From JAHECQ01 sp047638695 (lineage in GTDB: Bacteria > Actinomycetota > Acidimicrobiia > Acidimicrobiales > SZUA-35), in the NCBI GenBank assembly GCA_047638695.1, contig JBLINY010000014.1, forward strand, positions 1 to 64,000: 64,000 nucleotides of DNA, in the 5' to 3' direction. This document shows, in pieces, positions 17,157 to 26,353 of the stretch (position 1 is its first letter; every line of letters begins with the position of its first letter). The notes under the pieces were generated by a model. It was given only the letters and a program-made list of their open reading frames with translations. It did not search any database and was not told the origin of the DNA. The translations under genes were made by a program, and so were the position numbers.

Positions 17157-17963
17157 CTAATAGGCCGCCCCTAACAGACCGACCGCGATGGTCAAACCTT
17201 CGTGGCCAAGGCCGCCCTCGGTCACGCTTGCTCGCCCGTCACGATCGACCAGAACCGTCGATGGCTGGGTCGTGATGCCGAAACGGTTCCAGAGGGTCAG
17301 ATCAGCGTCGTTGATGTGGATGACGTTTTCCTGGAAGAGATCAGCTTCTTCGACGAACTGCTGGAATGTGTCAGCGCTGCCGTCGGTGTGAACGAAGAGA
17401 AAGGTCACTAGCGGGTTCGCATCCGCCACCCGGGCATACGCCGGACCGTCCTGCACCGACACCACGCAACCGGGCGAGACGAAGGTCACCAACGCCGATC
17501 CGGACCGATAGATCTCGGCACCGACCAGAGGGGCTCCGGAAAAGAGCTCCGGGGCGATGAAGTCGAACGCTTCGGGCTTGGTGCTCCACTCCGGCGAGAA
17601 GCCAGAGACCGGACGGACCTGGAGGACCTCATCTACCGAGACGGGCAGACTTCCTCGGGTTTCGGCGGTGGCGTCGTCCGCAGTGCTGTTGGGTGCCGAG
17701 TCGCTGTTGATTACTGAGTCGCTGCCGGCCGTCGAGTTGCCGTTGTCTGTCGAGTCGCTGTTCACAACCGAGTTGCCGGCTGCCGAGCTGTTGCCGCCTA
17801 CCAACTCGCTCTCGGTGCCCGAACGCTCTGCCGGTTCGAGATCAATGATGGTCGTGTCGGACATTCCTGTCTCCACCAGCTCGCCCTGGATCGCAGAGCA
17901 GCCGGCTGAGCTGAACACGATGAGGGAAAGCAAGGCGGTGGAGATCAAAGGACGGCAGGTCAC
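17157..17963 (-). CDS. Secreted lipoprotein with degenerate thioredoxin-like domain
   Basis: 268 residues from a GTG at 17963. Signal peptide LISTALLSLIVFSSAGC ends in a lipobox with Cys22, so it should be lipid-anchored outside. Residues 40-105 are a flexible Ser/Asn/Asp-rich linker (repeats of NS-x-S/D). The rest reads as a thioredoxin fold: SGSALVTFVSPGCVVS, then FGITTQPSTVLVDRDG with the cis-Pro. The active site keeps only one Cys (PGCVVS instead of C-x-x-C). The GTG overlaps the stop of the upstream propeller gene by one base (TAGTG), so they form one translational unit. Confidence 0.75.
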   Translation of the reverse strand: MTCRPLISTALLSLIVFSSAGCSAIQGELVETGMSDTTIIDLEPAERSGTESELVGGNSSAAGNSVVNSDSTDNGNSTAGSDSVINSDSAPNSTADDATAETRGSLPVSVDEVLQVRPVSGFSPEWSTKPEAFDFIAPELFSGAPLVGAEIYRSGSALVTFVSPGCVVSVQDGPAYARVADANPLVTFLFVHTDGSADTFQQFVEEADLFQENVIHINDADLTLWNRFGITTQPSTVLVDRDGRASVTEGGLGHEGLTIAVGLLGAAY

Positions 17964-19353
17964 TAGGCCTGCCCCTCGACGGTCGTCACCGCGGGGAGTG
18001 CGGTGAGCGCTACCTGGTCGAAGGAAATCTGCGAGACGCTCGAGATCAGTCCGACCATGCCGCCGGACTCGGTCATTTCGAAGTTGCCTACAACCGTGCC
18101 GTCGAGCGATACCGCTACGACGTTGCCGTGCACTTCAACACTGAGTGAGATGGTCTGGCCGGCAGATGGTGCGGTGACAGCCACAGATCCGAGTTGCTGG
18201 TAATAGCCGAGATTGTTGTACTCGCCCCATCGAAGCCGCTCGAGTACACACCGGTTTGATCGGTCACGGTTATGAGGTTGCCAACGGCTCCCCGCTCCGG
18301 ACGATCGACGTCTTCGCCTGCGACACACTCTGGGCCTGCGCCCATTCCGGCATCGGCGAAGTTGTAGGTGCTGTCGTCCGTGGCTTCCGGCGTCGGTTCG
18401 GGGTCAGGTGCGGGAGGGATAGGAGTAAACGTCAACGAGATCTCGTCATAGTTCTCCGCGTAGAAGACGCTGGCTTCAATAGCGGCGTCGGTTCGCGGCG
18501 GGCTCTCCGACTCCGGACCATCAACATCATCCAGACCAGGAATTGGGACGGCAAGCGAGCACGAGGCGCCGTCATTCGATGAAGTCGCGGGGGCCCGGCC
18601 GACCAACGATGCTTGCGGTGTCGACGTGGTGTATCCGGTGATCTGGTAAATCTCGCCCGAGTTGCGCCCGACGTAGAGGTTGCCGCCCGCTGTTGACCAC
18701 GCCGCACCATAGGACTCCAGGGTCTCGGGCAAACCCGAAATGAGGCCCAGCTCGTGAGTCTCCAAGGTTGTCTGGTCATAGGAATAGAACGAACCGTCGC
18801 TGCTGACGCCATAGAACACACCATGCACGTTGGTGATGTCGGCGACAGCCGTGTACCCGCTGAACTCCGGGACCGGGATAACTTCCAGCGTGTCGACGTC
18901 GACGGTGTACCAGTCTCGACCGCCCCCAGAAATGTTGAGCAGGCCATCATCGGCGAAGTCGCCGGCGTAGGAGCCCCCAGGCATATCGAGGGTGCCTAGG
19001 GAGGTGCGGGTACCGGTGTTATCGATCCGATAAAGGGTTGTGTCGCTGATGCCGTACAGATACCCATCGGCGATCCGATAGCCCATGGCGTTGTAGTTGG
19101 AATGGTCTGGGCCGATTGGGGCGTAGGTCTCGGCGGCTGGGTCGAGCTCGGCTAGCTGGCCGCTGATGACCTGGTAAAAGCCGGGATCGCACGGGAATGT
19201 GGTATCGGCGGCGCTCGCTGGCACGCCAGCGCCCAGCGTGGAAGCGAGAAGGGCGACGGGAATTGCGGCTGCGGCGAATACTCGATGCGTGGATCGTCCG
19301 GTCTGGGTGGGCTTGCGGTTTCGCATACCCAGTTCATCGAACAGGACGCGCAA
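17963..19353 (-). pseudogene. Secreted beta-propeller (DUF6923-like) protein split by a frameshift near 18225
   Basis: Starts at 19353 (or the ATG at 19326). Signal peptide with a basic start and AAAAIPVALLASTLGAGVPASA. Residues 50-260 look like a DUF6923-type propeller (ELDPAAETYAPIG, YNAMGYRIADGYLYGI, DVDTLEVIPV). After GVYSSGFDGA the frame turns to nonsense and stops at 18115. A frame one base away continues with GEYNNLGYYQQLGSVAV and ISLSVEVHGNVVAVSLDGTV, a concanavalin/DUF1080-like beta-sandwich ending at 17963. One extra base in the run of four C at 18225-18228 would join them. The downstream stop overlaps the lipoprotein start. Confidence 0.75.
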
Positions 19354-19448
19354 ATACTCGAGTCAAGACTCCCTCAAGAAGTCAGAAACTCTCTTTGGTG
19401 ACAGGCGTTCTCGTCTTGGTCGTTAGGCGTCTCGAAGGCAGCAGTACG

Positions 19449-20582
19449 ATGTTTGCTGTGTCGCATAGCGCTGATTTGGGGGTCTTTCGAGCCGATGTGG
19501 CGAGTTTTCTCGGCCAAGAACGAGCGGCCGGACGCGCTTGCGAGGACTTTGGAGCCATCCTTCCGCCCCATCAACATGATGCTGCATTGCGCTGGCAACG
19601 ACGCCTGGCCGAGACGGGCTTCGCTGGATTGCATTGGCCGCTCGAGTACGGGGGCGGCGGACTATCGCAAGCCCACAGCATCATCTGGTACGAGGAATGT
19701 GCCCGAGCTCAAGTTGCCCCCTACCTCAACCTCCAGGGCATCGTGCTCGCCGGTGAGGCCATCCTGCGGTCCGGCACCAGTGCACAGAAGCAGCGATTCC
19801 TGGCGCCCACCCTCAATGGCGACATCCTGTGGTGTCAGCTCTTCGGCGAACCGGAGGCCGGCTCTGACTTGGCCAGCCTACAAACCAAGGCCCAGATTGA
19901 CGGCGAGCGCTACATTCTCAACGGTCAAAAGGTGTGGTCGTCCAACGGCCAGTTTGCCCAGTTCGGAATCCTCATGGCCAGAACCGATCCGGATGCCCCG
20001 AGACACAAGGGCATCTCGTTCTTTCTTCTCGACATGGAATTGCCAGGAGTGGATGTTCGGCCCCTCAAACAAATGACCGGCGATGAAGAGTTCTGCGAGG
20101 TCTTCTTCGACGATGTTGAGATGCCGGCCGATGCCTTGCTCGGCGCACCACACGATGGGTGGCGGGTCGCCATGGACGTGCTCGGGGATGAGCGAGGATC
20201 GTTTGGTGCCGCCGGTGTCATTAGTCTTGACCAGCGGCTGGCTGGGATCGCCGGGATGGCCGCCGGGGCCGACACGTTGGCCAAGGATCAGTTGGCATCG
20301 TTGCTCGGGCGTGGTCATGCGCTGAAAACTCTGTTGCTGCGATCGTCGGACAATCCAACGATGGCCCCCGCAGTCAAAGTGGTGCGGTCGGAGCTCGATG
20401 TCGATGTGAACAGTCTCTCAGCGGGCCTGCGAGGAGCCAGCGCCATGTTGGCCGGTGCCGAGACAGACACCTTCCTGTACGCGCCTGGCATGCGCGTTGC
20501 CGGCGGCACCAGTGAGATTCAGCGCAACATTATTGGCGAGCGGATCCTCGGGCTACCGCGAGAACCAAACCCCACTTCCTGA
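19449..20582 (+). CDS. Acyl-CoA dehydrogenase
   Basis: 377 residues from the ATG at 19449; an upstream extension to 19197 would be antisense to a signal peptide and is rejected. Family segments: LHWPLEYGGGGLS, LWCQLFGEPEAGSDLASLQT (FAD/substrate loop), GQKVWSSNGQFA, and the C-terminal signature GGTSEIQRNIIGERILGLPR. The usual C-terminal catalytic Glu region reads AGAETDTFLYAPGM, slightly unusual. Flavin-dependent alpha,beta-dehydrogenation of an acyl-CoA. It stands alone, convergent with the molybdenum hydroxylase gene. Confidence 0.9.
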   Translation: MFAVSHSADLGVFRADVASFLGQERAAGRACEDFGAILPPHQHDAALRWQRRLAETGFAGLHWPLEYGGGGLSQAHSIIWYEECARAQVAPYLNLQGIVLAGEAILRSGTSAQKQRFLAPTLNGDILWCQLFGEPEAGSDLASLQTKAQIDGERYILNGQKVWSSNGQFAQFGILMARTDPDAPRHKGISFFLLDMELPGVDVRPLKQMTGDEEFCEVFFDDVEMPADALLGAPHDGWRVAMDVLGDERGSFGAAGVISLDQRLAGIAGMAAGADTLAKDQLASLLGRGHALKTLLLRSSDNPTMAPAVKVVRSELDVDVNSLSAGLRGASAMLAGAETDTFLYAPGMRVAGGTSEIQRNIIGERILGLPREPNPTS

Positions 20583-20602
20583 ACTCCGGTCGATACGGCC
20601 GA

Positions 20603-22879
20603 TCAGGTCTGTAACGAGCGCCAGATCTTCTCGGGGGTGAGCGGTAGGTCGATGTGTTGAATACCCCGACCAGCGAGCGCGTCGAGTACAGCGTTGTGAG
20701 CTGACCCAGTGGCGGCGTTGCATCCGTTCTCACCAATGCCTCGCGTCCCCAAGGGGTTGCGATCGGTTGGAGTTCCGAGAGTCTCGGTCTGGAAGTCGCA
20801 GAACTCTGCCGCTGCCGGCAGGAGATAGGTGGCGAAGGTGGCCGCCAACGGGTTGCCGAGGCCGTCGAAACCTATGTCTTCGTAGAGGGTCTGACCCAGA
20901 CCGGCGGCCACGCCACCGTGCTGCTGGCCCTCGACCAGGGCGGGCTGTAGAACTTCGCCACAGTCGTCCACCGCAGCATGAGCGAGAAGCCGCACGGCTC
21001 CTGTTTCGGTGTCGACCTCGACAACGGTTGCATGGGTGCCGTAGGGGTGTGCGGCACCAGCCACCGATTCCGAGCGCGTTGCCTCAAGGCAATTGCCGGG
21101 TGCAGTCGAGGCAAGCTCTGACCACTCGACCCGACGAGTGGGGACACCGGCGACCGCCAGTCCAGCAGCTAGCCCGTGGCTGGCGGCCGCCACAACGAGA
21201 TCCTGAGGTGCCGCCTCGAGTCGTGCAGCCGCCAGCGGCCGAGCTGCCTCGATGATGTCTGTGCATGTATTCACCAGCACACTCGCCGCCACCTGAGTCG
21301 ATCGTGAGCCGCCGGTTGCCTGCCCCGTTGAGATGATGTCGGTGTCGGCATCGATCATCTCGATCATCTCGGGGTCGATGCCGAGCTTTTCTGAAACGAG
21401 TGCCGACCACGTGGTCAAGTGCCCCTGTCCGTGAGAAGGACTGGCGCACCCAATCAAGATCGAACCGTCGGGACGCACCCGAATGAGCGCCGAGTCCACA
21501 GGCGCACCGCGGGCCGATGTCTGGGCGTAGTTGGCGATGCCAATCCCGATCTGGCGATGGTTACCTTCGGCTCGCCCCTTTTGCTGCTCGGCTCGCCATC
21601 GCCCAGCATCGATAAGATCACGGGCGCGGTGCATTGCCAGAAGTGGGTCGGCTTCGTCGTACACGACCGACTCGTGTCCTGGGCCGGGGGCCGAGGTGAG
21701 GGGAAACTCTTCGGCCGTTGCCAGGTTCCGTTCGCGGAGTTCGATCGGGTCGAGGCCTAATCCGGCGGCGGCCATGTCGAGCACCCGCTCCCGAGCATGG
21801 TTCGCTTCCGGCTGTCCGGCGCCTCGGTAGGCGCCGACGGGCGTCGTATTGGTGAGGACAGCCGTGGCCCGGCATCGATAGCGAGGCACTCGATACATGC
21901 CGGGGACCTGTCGCCGGGCCGAGATCATCAGGAGCGCCGAAAGATGAGCACTCGCACCGGCGTCAGCGGTGATATCGCAGTCGATGCCGGTGATACATCC
22001 GTCGGCGTCGAAGCCCATTCGGATGCTTGTGTGATAGCCGCGACCTTGAGCCATACCGGTGAGATTCTCATACCGGTTTTGGATCCAGCGCACCGGGCGT
22101 TGATGATCGAGAGCTAGGCGACAGACCACGACGAACTCGGGAGAGATTGATGCTCGACCGCCGAAGCCGCCGCCCACCGAGGGTGACCGCACACGCAAGC
22201 GTTCAGGAGCCATCCCTAGATTGTCTGCCAGCTGATTGCGAATATTCTGGACGCCCTGACTGGTGCACCAAATGTCGAGACCATCACCGTCGGGGTAGGC
22301 GATGATGCCATCACATTCGATGGGAGCTGAGGCCAAGCGGTTGTTCACGATGGTGGTCTCGAAGACGTGGACTGCCTCGGGTCCGATCGGATCGTTCCCC
22401 GAGTCATCAAGCTCGTACACGACGTTGCCGGAGCTGCCCGGATAGAGGGCGGGCGCCGCTGCCGATTTGGTCGGGTCGACGACAGGGTCGAACATCTCAA
22501 TCTCGAGGTCGACCAGATCTGCGGCGTCAGTCGCCGTCGTCAGGTCGTCGGCAAGTATGACGGCCACGCCTTCGCCCACGAATCGAACATTGGCGGTCGC
22601 CAACGGGCTACTACACATCGTTGTGGGCAGATCTGGGAAGAGACAGAACGGAGCCAGCCCGATGGTGTCGCCGGTCTCGACTGCGACAACACCCGGTTGG
22701 GCCGCAGCCTCGCTCGTTTCAATGGAGACGATACGACCGGATGCGATCGGTGATCGAACAAAAACCGCCTGCAGCGCCCCCTGGGCGACGAGATCAGCAG
22801 TGAATCGCCGTGTCCCCTGCAGCAGCGCGGGGTCCTCAGCCTGTCGTGGGCCACCCGAAGCCGTCGTTGCGCCTGGCAT
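20603..22879 (-). CDS. Molybdopterin-binding large subunit of a xanthine dehydrogenase / CoxL-type hydroxylase
   Basis: 758 residues from the ATG at 22879, 4 bases after the preceding stop. Aldehyde-oxidase/xanthine-dehydrogenase hammerhead domain first (RRFTADLVAQGALQAVFVRS), then Mo-pterin segments SVGGGFGGRASISPE, VGAYRGAGQPEANHARER and SHGQGHLTTWSALVSEKLG. The active-site loop AYRGAGQ resembles form II CoxL-like proteins (AYRGAGR) and not the form I AYxCSFR of true CO dehydrogenase. The C-terminal Glu region NPLGTRGIGENGC is present. No FAD (CoxM) or 2Fe-2S (CoxS) subunit gene is next to it, which is unusual for this family. Confidence 0.88.
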   Translation of the reverse strand: MPGATTASGGPRQAEDPALLQGTRRFTADLVAQGALQAVFVRSPIASGRIVSIETSEAAAQPGVVAVETGDTIGLAPFCLFPDLPTTMCSSPLATANVRFVGEGVAVILADDLTTATDAADLVDLEIEMFDPVVDPTKSAAAPALYPGSSGNVVYELDDSGNDPIGPEAVHVFETTIVNNRLASAPIECDGIIAYPDGDGLDIWCTSQGVQNIRNQLADNLGMAPERLRVRSPSVGGGFGGRASISPEFVVVCRLALDHQRPVRWIQNRYENLTGMAQGRGYHTSIRMGFDADGCITGIDCDITADAGASAHLSALLMISARRQVPGMYRVPRYRCRATAVLTNTTPVGAYRGAGQPEANHARERVLDMAAAGLGLDPIELRERNLATAEEFPLTSAPGPGHESVVYDEADPLLAMHRARDLIDAGRWRAEQQKGRAEGNHRQIGIGIANYAQTSARGAPVDSALIRVRPDGSILIGCASPSHGQGHLTTWSALVSEKLGIDPEMIEMIDADTDIISTGQATGGSRSTQVAASVLVNTCTDIIEAARPLAAARLEAAPQDLVVAAASHGLAAGLAVAGVPTRRVEWSELASTAPGNCLEATRSESVAGAAHPYGTHATVVEVDTETGAVRLLAHAAVDDCGEVLQPALVEGQQHGGVAAGLGQTLYEDIGFDGLGNPLAATFATYLLPAAAEFCDFQTETLGTPTDRNPLGTRGIGENGCNAATGSAHNAVLDALAGRGIQHIDLPLTPEKIWRSLQT

Positions 22880-22883
22880 CTCG

Positions 22884-23183
22884 CTAGAGCTCGTCGGGGT
22901 CGATGAGATCACCGGCGGCAGCGAGGGCGCTGGCCAGGGTCACCGAGCGCTGATAGACGGCCTCGAAATAGTGCTCGGCGATTTGTTCGTGCCCATTGAG
23001 GGGTGGCCGACCGAGAGAACGAATAACGGCAGCGGGGTCTTTGGTGATCCGGACCGTGTCCTTGGGCTCGGGCAATTTCTCGACCTCACCCCAGAACTGA
23101 CCGGTCTTGGCCCCGCCGCCCTTGTTTTTGCGGCGTCGTTTGGAGCGCTTCTGGGACTGCTTCTGGTTGTTGCCTTCGCTCAT
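22884..23183 (-). CDS. Small basic protein cotranscribed with SNF2 helicase
   Basis: 99 residues. The first 26 are very basic (KQSQKRSKRRRKNKGGG) and the rest is helical (EQIAEHYFEAVYQRSVTLASALAAA). Its ATG overlaps the helicase stop by 4 bases. In many actinobacteria an SNF2 helicase is paired with a SWIM zinc-finger protein whose C-terminus has a similar FW-x-G...RRLG-PP layout. Here the segment GQFWGEVEKLPEP...IRSLGRPPL is present but no Cys or His of the SWIM finger is, so it may be a shortened partner. That relationship is inference. Confidence 0.65.
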   Translation of the reverse strand: MSEGNNQKQSQKRSKRRRKNKGGGAKTGQFWGEVEKLPEPKDTVRITKDPAAVIRSLGRPPLNGHEQIAEHYFEAVYQRSVTLASALAAAGDLIDPDEL

Positions 23184-26100
23184 GCTTGCAGCTCCAGTGC
23201 TTCGTCATCGGCCAGCAAAAGCGCGCCGGGGTCGATACCGAGTGCTTCCTTCAGCTGATCGGCATCGAGGTCGGCGATCGAACTCGACTTCGGAAGCACC
23301 AGGTCGGCGATCTGGCGCTTGCCAGCGACGACCTCTTCGACTCGCTCGTCAACGGTTCCCGGGCACACGAGGCGATGGCAAATAACCGTGCTTGTCTGAC
23401 CAATTCGCCACACGCGATCGCGGGCTTGGTCTTCGACCGCGGGGTTCCACCATCGGTCATAAAGCACAACGTGGCTGGCGGCCGTGAGATTCAGCCCGGT
23501 GCCGCCGGCTTTCAGCGAAAGCACCATGGCGCCAGCGCCCTCCTTGGCCTGGAATTCGCTGACCAGCCGATCGCGAGCGCCACGGGCCAAACCGCCGTGA
23601 TAGCACGCGATATCAACCCCGGTTCGTTCGCTCAGGTACGTGGCCAGCTTGACTCCCCACGTAGCGAAGTGAGTGAAGATGAGCATGCGCTCATTGGCTT
23701 CGAATACGTTGTCGACGATCTCGTCCAAACGGGCCAGCTTGCCTGACCGGCCGTCGAGTGGAAGATCGTCGCTCTGGTAGGCGGCAGGATGGTTGCAGAT
23801 CTGCTTGAGCGCTGTGATGGCCGCGAGCACCGCACCCTTCTTCTTCGGGCCCTCGCTCGTGGTGTCCAAGACGAGAGTGTCGAGAACGGCCTGGTAGAGA
23901 CCAATTTGCTCGGGAGTCATGCTGCAGAGATCGAGCTCATCAATGCGGTCGGGTAGCTCCGCAGCGATCGCAGGCTCGGCCTTTGTGCGTCGGAATACGA
24001 GTATGCCGTTGAGGGCTCGGAGCGCCCCTTCGGCCCCGTCTTTGCCAGTGCCGCTAGGCGACAACTGACGAATGAAGTCGGTTCGAGTGCCGACCAAACC
24101 GGGGTTGGTGAAGTCAATGATGGCCCAAAGATCTCCGAGACCATTCTCGATCGGGGTACCGGTGAGCGCAACGCGGCTTTTGGCCGGAATCCGTCGAAGC
24201 TGCTGAGCGGTGTCGCTGGCTGGATTCTTGATGGCTTGGGCCTCATCAAGAATGACCTTGCCCCATTCGATCTCGGAGAAGGCATCGGCATCGCGGACGG
24301 CGGTGCCGTAGGTGGTGATGACGATGTCGTTGTCGTCGACGAGTCGTTTGAGTCTGTCGCCCGTCGCTCGGTTCGAACCGTGGTGCACGGTGACACGCAG
24401 ATCGGGAACGAACTTGCGGGCTTCGTTGGCCCAGTTTCCAACGACGGCTGGCGGGGCGATAACGAGGGCGGTTCCAGAGTCGGAGGATGCTCGTAAATGC
24501 GCCAGCATGGTTGGTGTCTTACCAAGGCCCATGTCGAGCGCGAGGCAGCCACCCAGGCCCGCATTGTCGAGGAAGCTGAGCCAGGCGCGAGCTTCGGCCT
24601 GGTAACTGCGCAACTCGCCGACGAAACCCTCTGACGTTGTTGGCAGATCATCGGGGATCTCGGCCGCGCTGCGAAGCAGTTCGGCTGCCCATCCTTCACC
24701 GGCCAGGCTGACGCCGCCAGAGAATGGCGAGCCCTCGAGACCGAGAGCGTGGCGCAACATGTCGGCGCCGGACAGACGTACATTGTCTGCCCGCTCCGCG
24801 AGCGCTGCCGCAGCTTCCACTAGGTCGGCTTTGTCGAGTTCGACCCACTGGCCGCGCGACTGCACCATCGGGCGAGCCTGACTGGCTAGTTCGCTGATCT
24901 CCGCTGCTGTTAGTTCTATGTCGTCGAAGAGAACCGACCAACGGACGTTGGCCAACTGTTGGGCGCCGACGACGGATTCGGTGGCTTCCTCGGAGGTGAG
25001 CCGCAGTGACGCCGTTGGTTTGCGGCGTGACAGGGCGGGTGCCCTCACCACAAAGCCTGCGGCTGTGAGGGTGTCACCGATGGCCGTCATCAGCTGCCAA
25101 GCCTCGTCCTGGCTCAGAATGACCTCACCTCTGCGCCGACCTCCAGGCCGCATCAGCACAGGGTAGAGAAGCTCGAGTCTGGTGAGCTGATCCTTGACCT
25201 CTTTGCGTTTCGTGTTCGATGAGTTCACCAACGCCGTCTCGACCGGCTCGAGCGCGTTGTTGTTGCCTGGTGCCAACACCTTCAGGTGCCAGGCGCCGGC
25301 ATCATCAGGTGCGCCCAGTTCGAGAACCAGCTTGAACTTCGCAGCGCCGGCAACGGGACGGGTCCACTGGTCGATGCGGCGGGCCAGCTCGGCTCCAGCT
25401 CGGGCTGGAGCCTCGAAAGAGTCGCCGCTCACCCTCGATAGGAACGCCTCGGCGATTTCGGACCGAGACGTTGGGTTTGGTGGTGTCGCTGGGACTTCGA
25501 GTCGTTCGACTGCCGTCGTCACGATCTGGTTTACGATGTCGGCCAGAACGGACTGGCTGAATGCGCGAGCGTCTTGGCGATCGCGGAACGCCGTGACCGT
25601 GGTGGGCAAACCGTTCGAGAGGGCAACGATGTCGTCGGGCTCGACCAACGCCGGAATCCACTTCACGTCGAACATGCCCCGGTCGTTCTTTTGCTCAGTC
25701 TTGTTCGAATCGTCGCGATGGAGCTTGCGTAGCTTCGGAATGATGCGACCCTGGGCAACGAGCTGGACGGCCAGGCTCGACGCAAGGCCGACCCAGGTGA
25801 CGCTGGCGCCGAGGCCTTCGTTGCCTGCGGTGTTGCCAAGCGAGGCCAGCCATCCGAGCACTCGATCGAGCGGAATCGACACCGACTCAGCCTTCAGGCC
25901 GTTTGGAAGGCGGACCGACTGGAACTGCTCCCATCCCTCGGTGAAGATTCCGGCCTGCTTGAGGCGGCTAAGAATGTCCTCGATGCCCTCCGGTTCAGCG
26001 TTTTCTGCCCCGGCCCAGGCGATGATGCGACCTGGCGACCACGACAGTTGCAGCTGTGCCTCACCATCGAGCACGGCGGGGACGCTCGACGTTGGCTCGG

Positions 26101-26353
26101 GTGTATCGGCTGAGATCTGTTCTGTCGGTGGACCGACGAGCTCGGTGAGGACCTCGTCGATACGGCGAAGCTCGGTCTCGAAGTCGGCGAGAACCATGGC
26201 CTTTTCGGCTCCGTGGACTCGACCGCGAACCTCCTCGAGCGCTTCGTCAGCGTCGTCGAGAAGACGCAGCAGGGTTCGGGTCCATGCCTGTGGATTGTCT
26301 CGCAACACAGCAACGTCTTCGTCGCTGTTGAATCCGTCGAGATGTCGCTGCAC
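23180..26353 (-). CDS. SNF2-family DEAD/DEAH-box helicase
   Basis: 1057 residues from a GTG at 26353; the frame extends to a stop about 120 bases upstream without another start codon. Residues 1-550 are the bacterial SNF2-associated N-terminal region. The ATPase core has Walker A LALDMGLGKTPTMLAHL near 605, motif Ia VIAPPAVVGNW, DEAQ box ILDEAQAIKNP near 702, and ALTGTPIENGL. The helicase C lobe shows LSLKAGGTGLNLTAASHVV and DQARDRVWRIGQ near 950. It is an ATP-driven dsDNA translocase, possibly in repair or defence. Usual length is about 1000-1100 residues. Confidence 0.92.
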   Translation of the reverse strand: MQRHLDGFNSDEDVAVLRDNPQAWTRTLLRLLDDADEALEEVRGRVHGAEKAMVLADFETELRRIDEVLTELVGPPTEQISADTPEPTSSVPAVLDGEAQLQLSWSPGRIIAWAGAENAEPEGIEDILSRLKQAGIFTEGWEQFQSVRLPNGLKAESVSIPLDRVLGWLASLGNTAGNEGLGASVTWVGLASSLAVQLVAQGRIIPKLRKLHRDDSNKTEQKNDRGMFDVKWIPALVEPDDIVALSNGLPTTVTAFRDRQDARAFSQSVLADIVNQIVTTAVERLEVPATPPNPTSRSEIAEAFLSRVSGDSFEAPARAGAELARRIDQWTRPVAGAAKFKLVLELGAPDDAGAWHLKVLAPGNNNALEPVETALVNSSNTKRKEVKDQLTRLELLYPVLMRPGGRRRGEVILSQDEAWQLMTAIGDTLTAAGFVVRAPALSRRKPTASLRLTSEEATESVVGAQQLANVRWSVLFDDIELTAAEISELASQARPMVQSRGQWVELDKADLVEAAAALAERADNVRLSGADMLRHALGLEGSPFSGGVSLAGEGWAAELLRSAAEIPDDLPTTSEGFVGELRSYQAEARAWLSFLDNAGLGGCLALDMGLGKTPTMLAHLRASSDSGTALVIAPPAVVGNWANEARKFVPDLRVTVHHGSNRATGDRLKRLVDDNDIVITTYGTAVRDADAFSEIEWGKVILDEAQAIKNPASDTAQQLRRIPAKSRVALTGTPIENGLGDLWAIIDFTNPGLVGTRTDFIRQLSPSGTGKDGAEGALRALNGILVFRRTKAEPAIAAELPDRIDELDLCSMTPEQIGLYQAVLDTLVLDTTSEGPKKKGAVLAAITALKQICNHPAAYQSDDLPLDGRSGKLARLDEIVDNVFEANERMLIFTHFATWGVKLATYLSERTGVDIACYHGGLARGARDRLVSEFQAKEGAGAMVLSLKAGGTGLNLTAASHVVLYDRWWNPAVEDQARDRVWRIGQTSTVICHRLVCPGTVDERVEEVVAGKRQIADLVLPKSSSIADLDADQLKEALGIDPGALLLADDEALELQA

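Noticed and set aside
19197..19448. Longer start for the acyl-CoA dehydrogenase
   Set aside because: The extension is Arg-rich and antisense to a signal peptide; family alignment begins at the ATG at 19449.
20603..22879. True carbon monoxide dehydrogenase (form I CoxL)
   Set aside because: The AYxCSFR active-site loop is absent; AYRGAGQ is of the form II-like kind.
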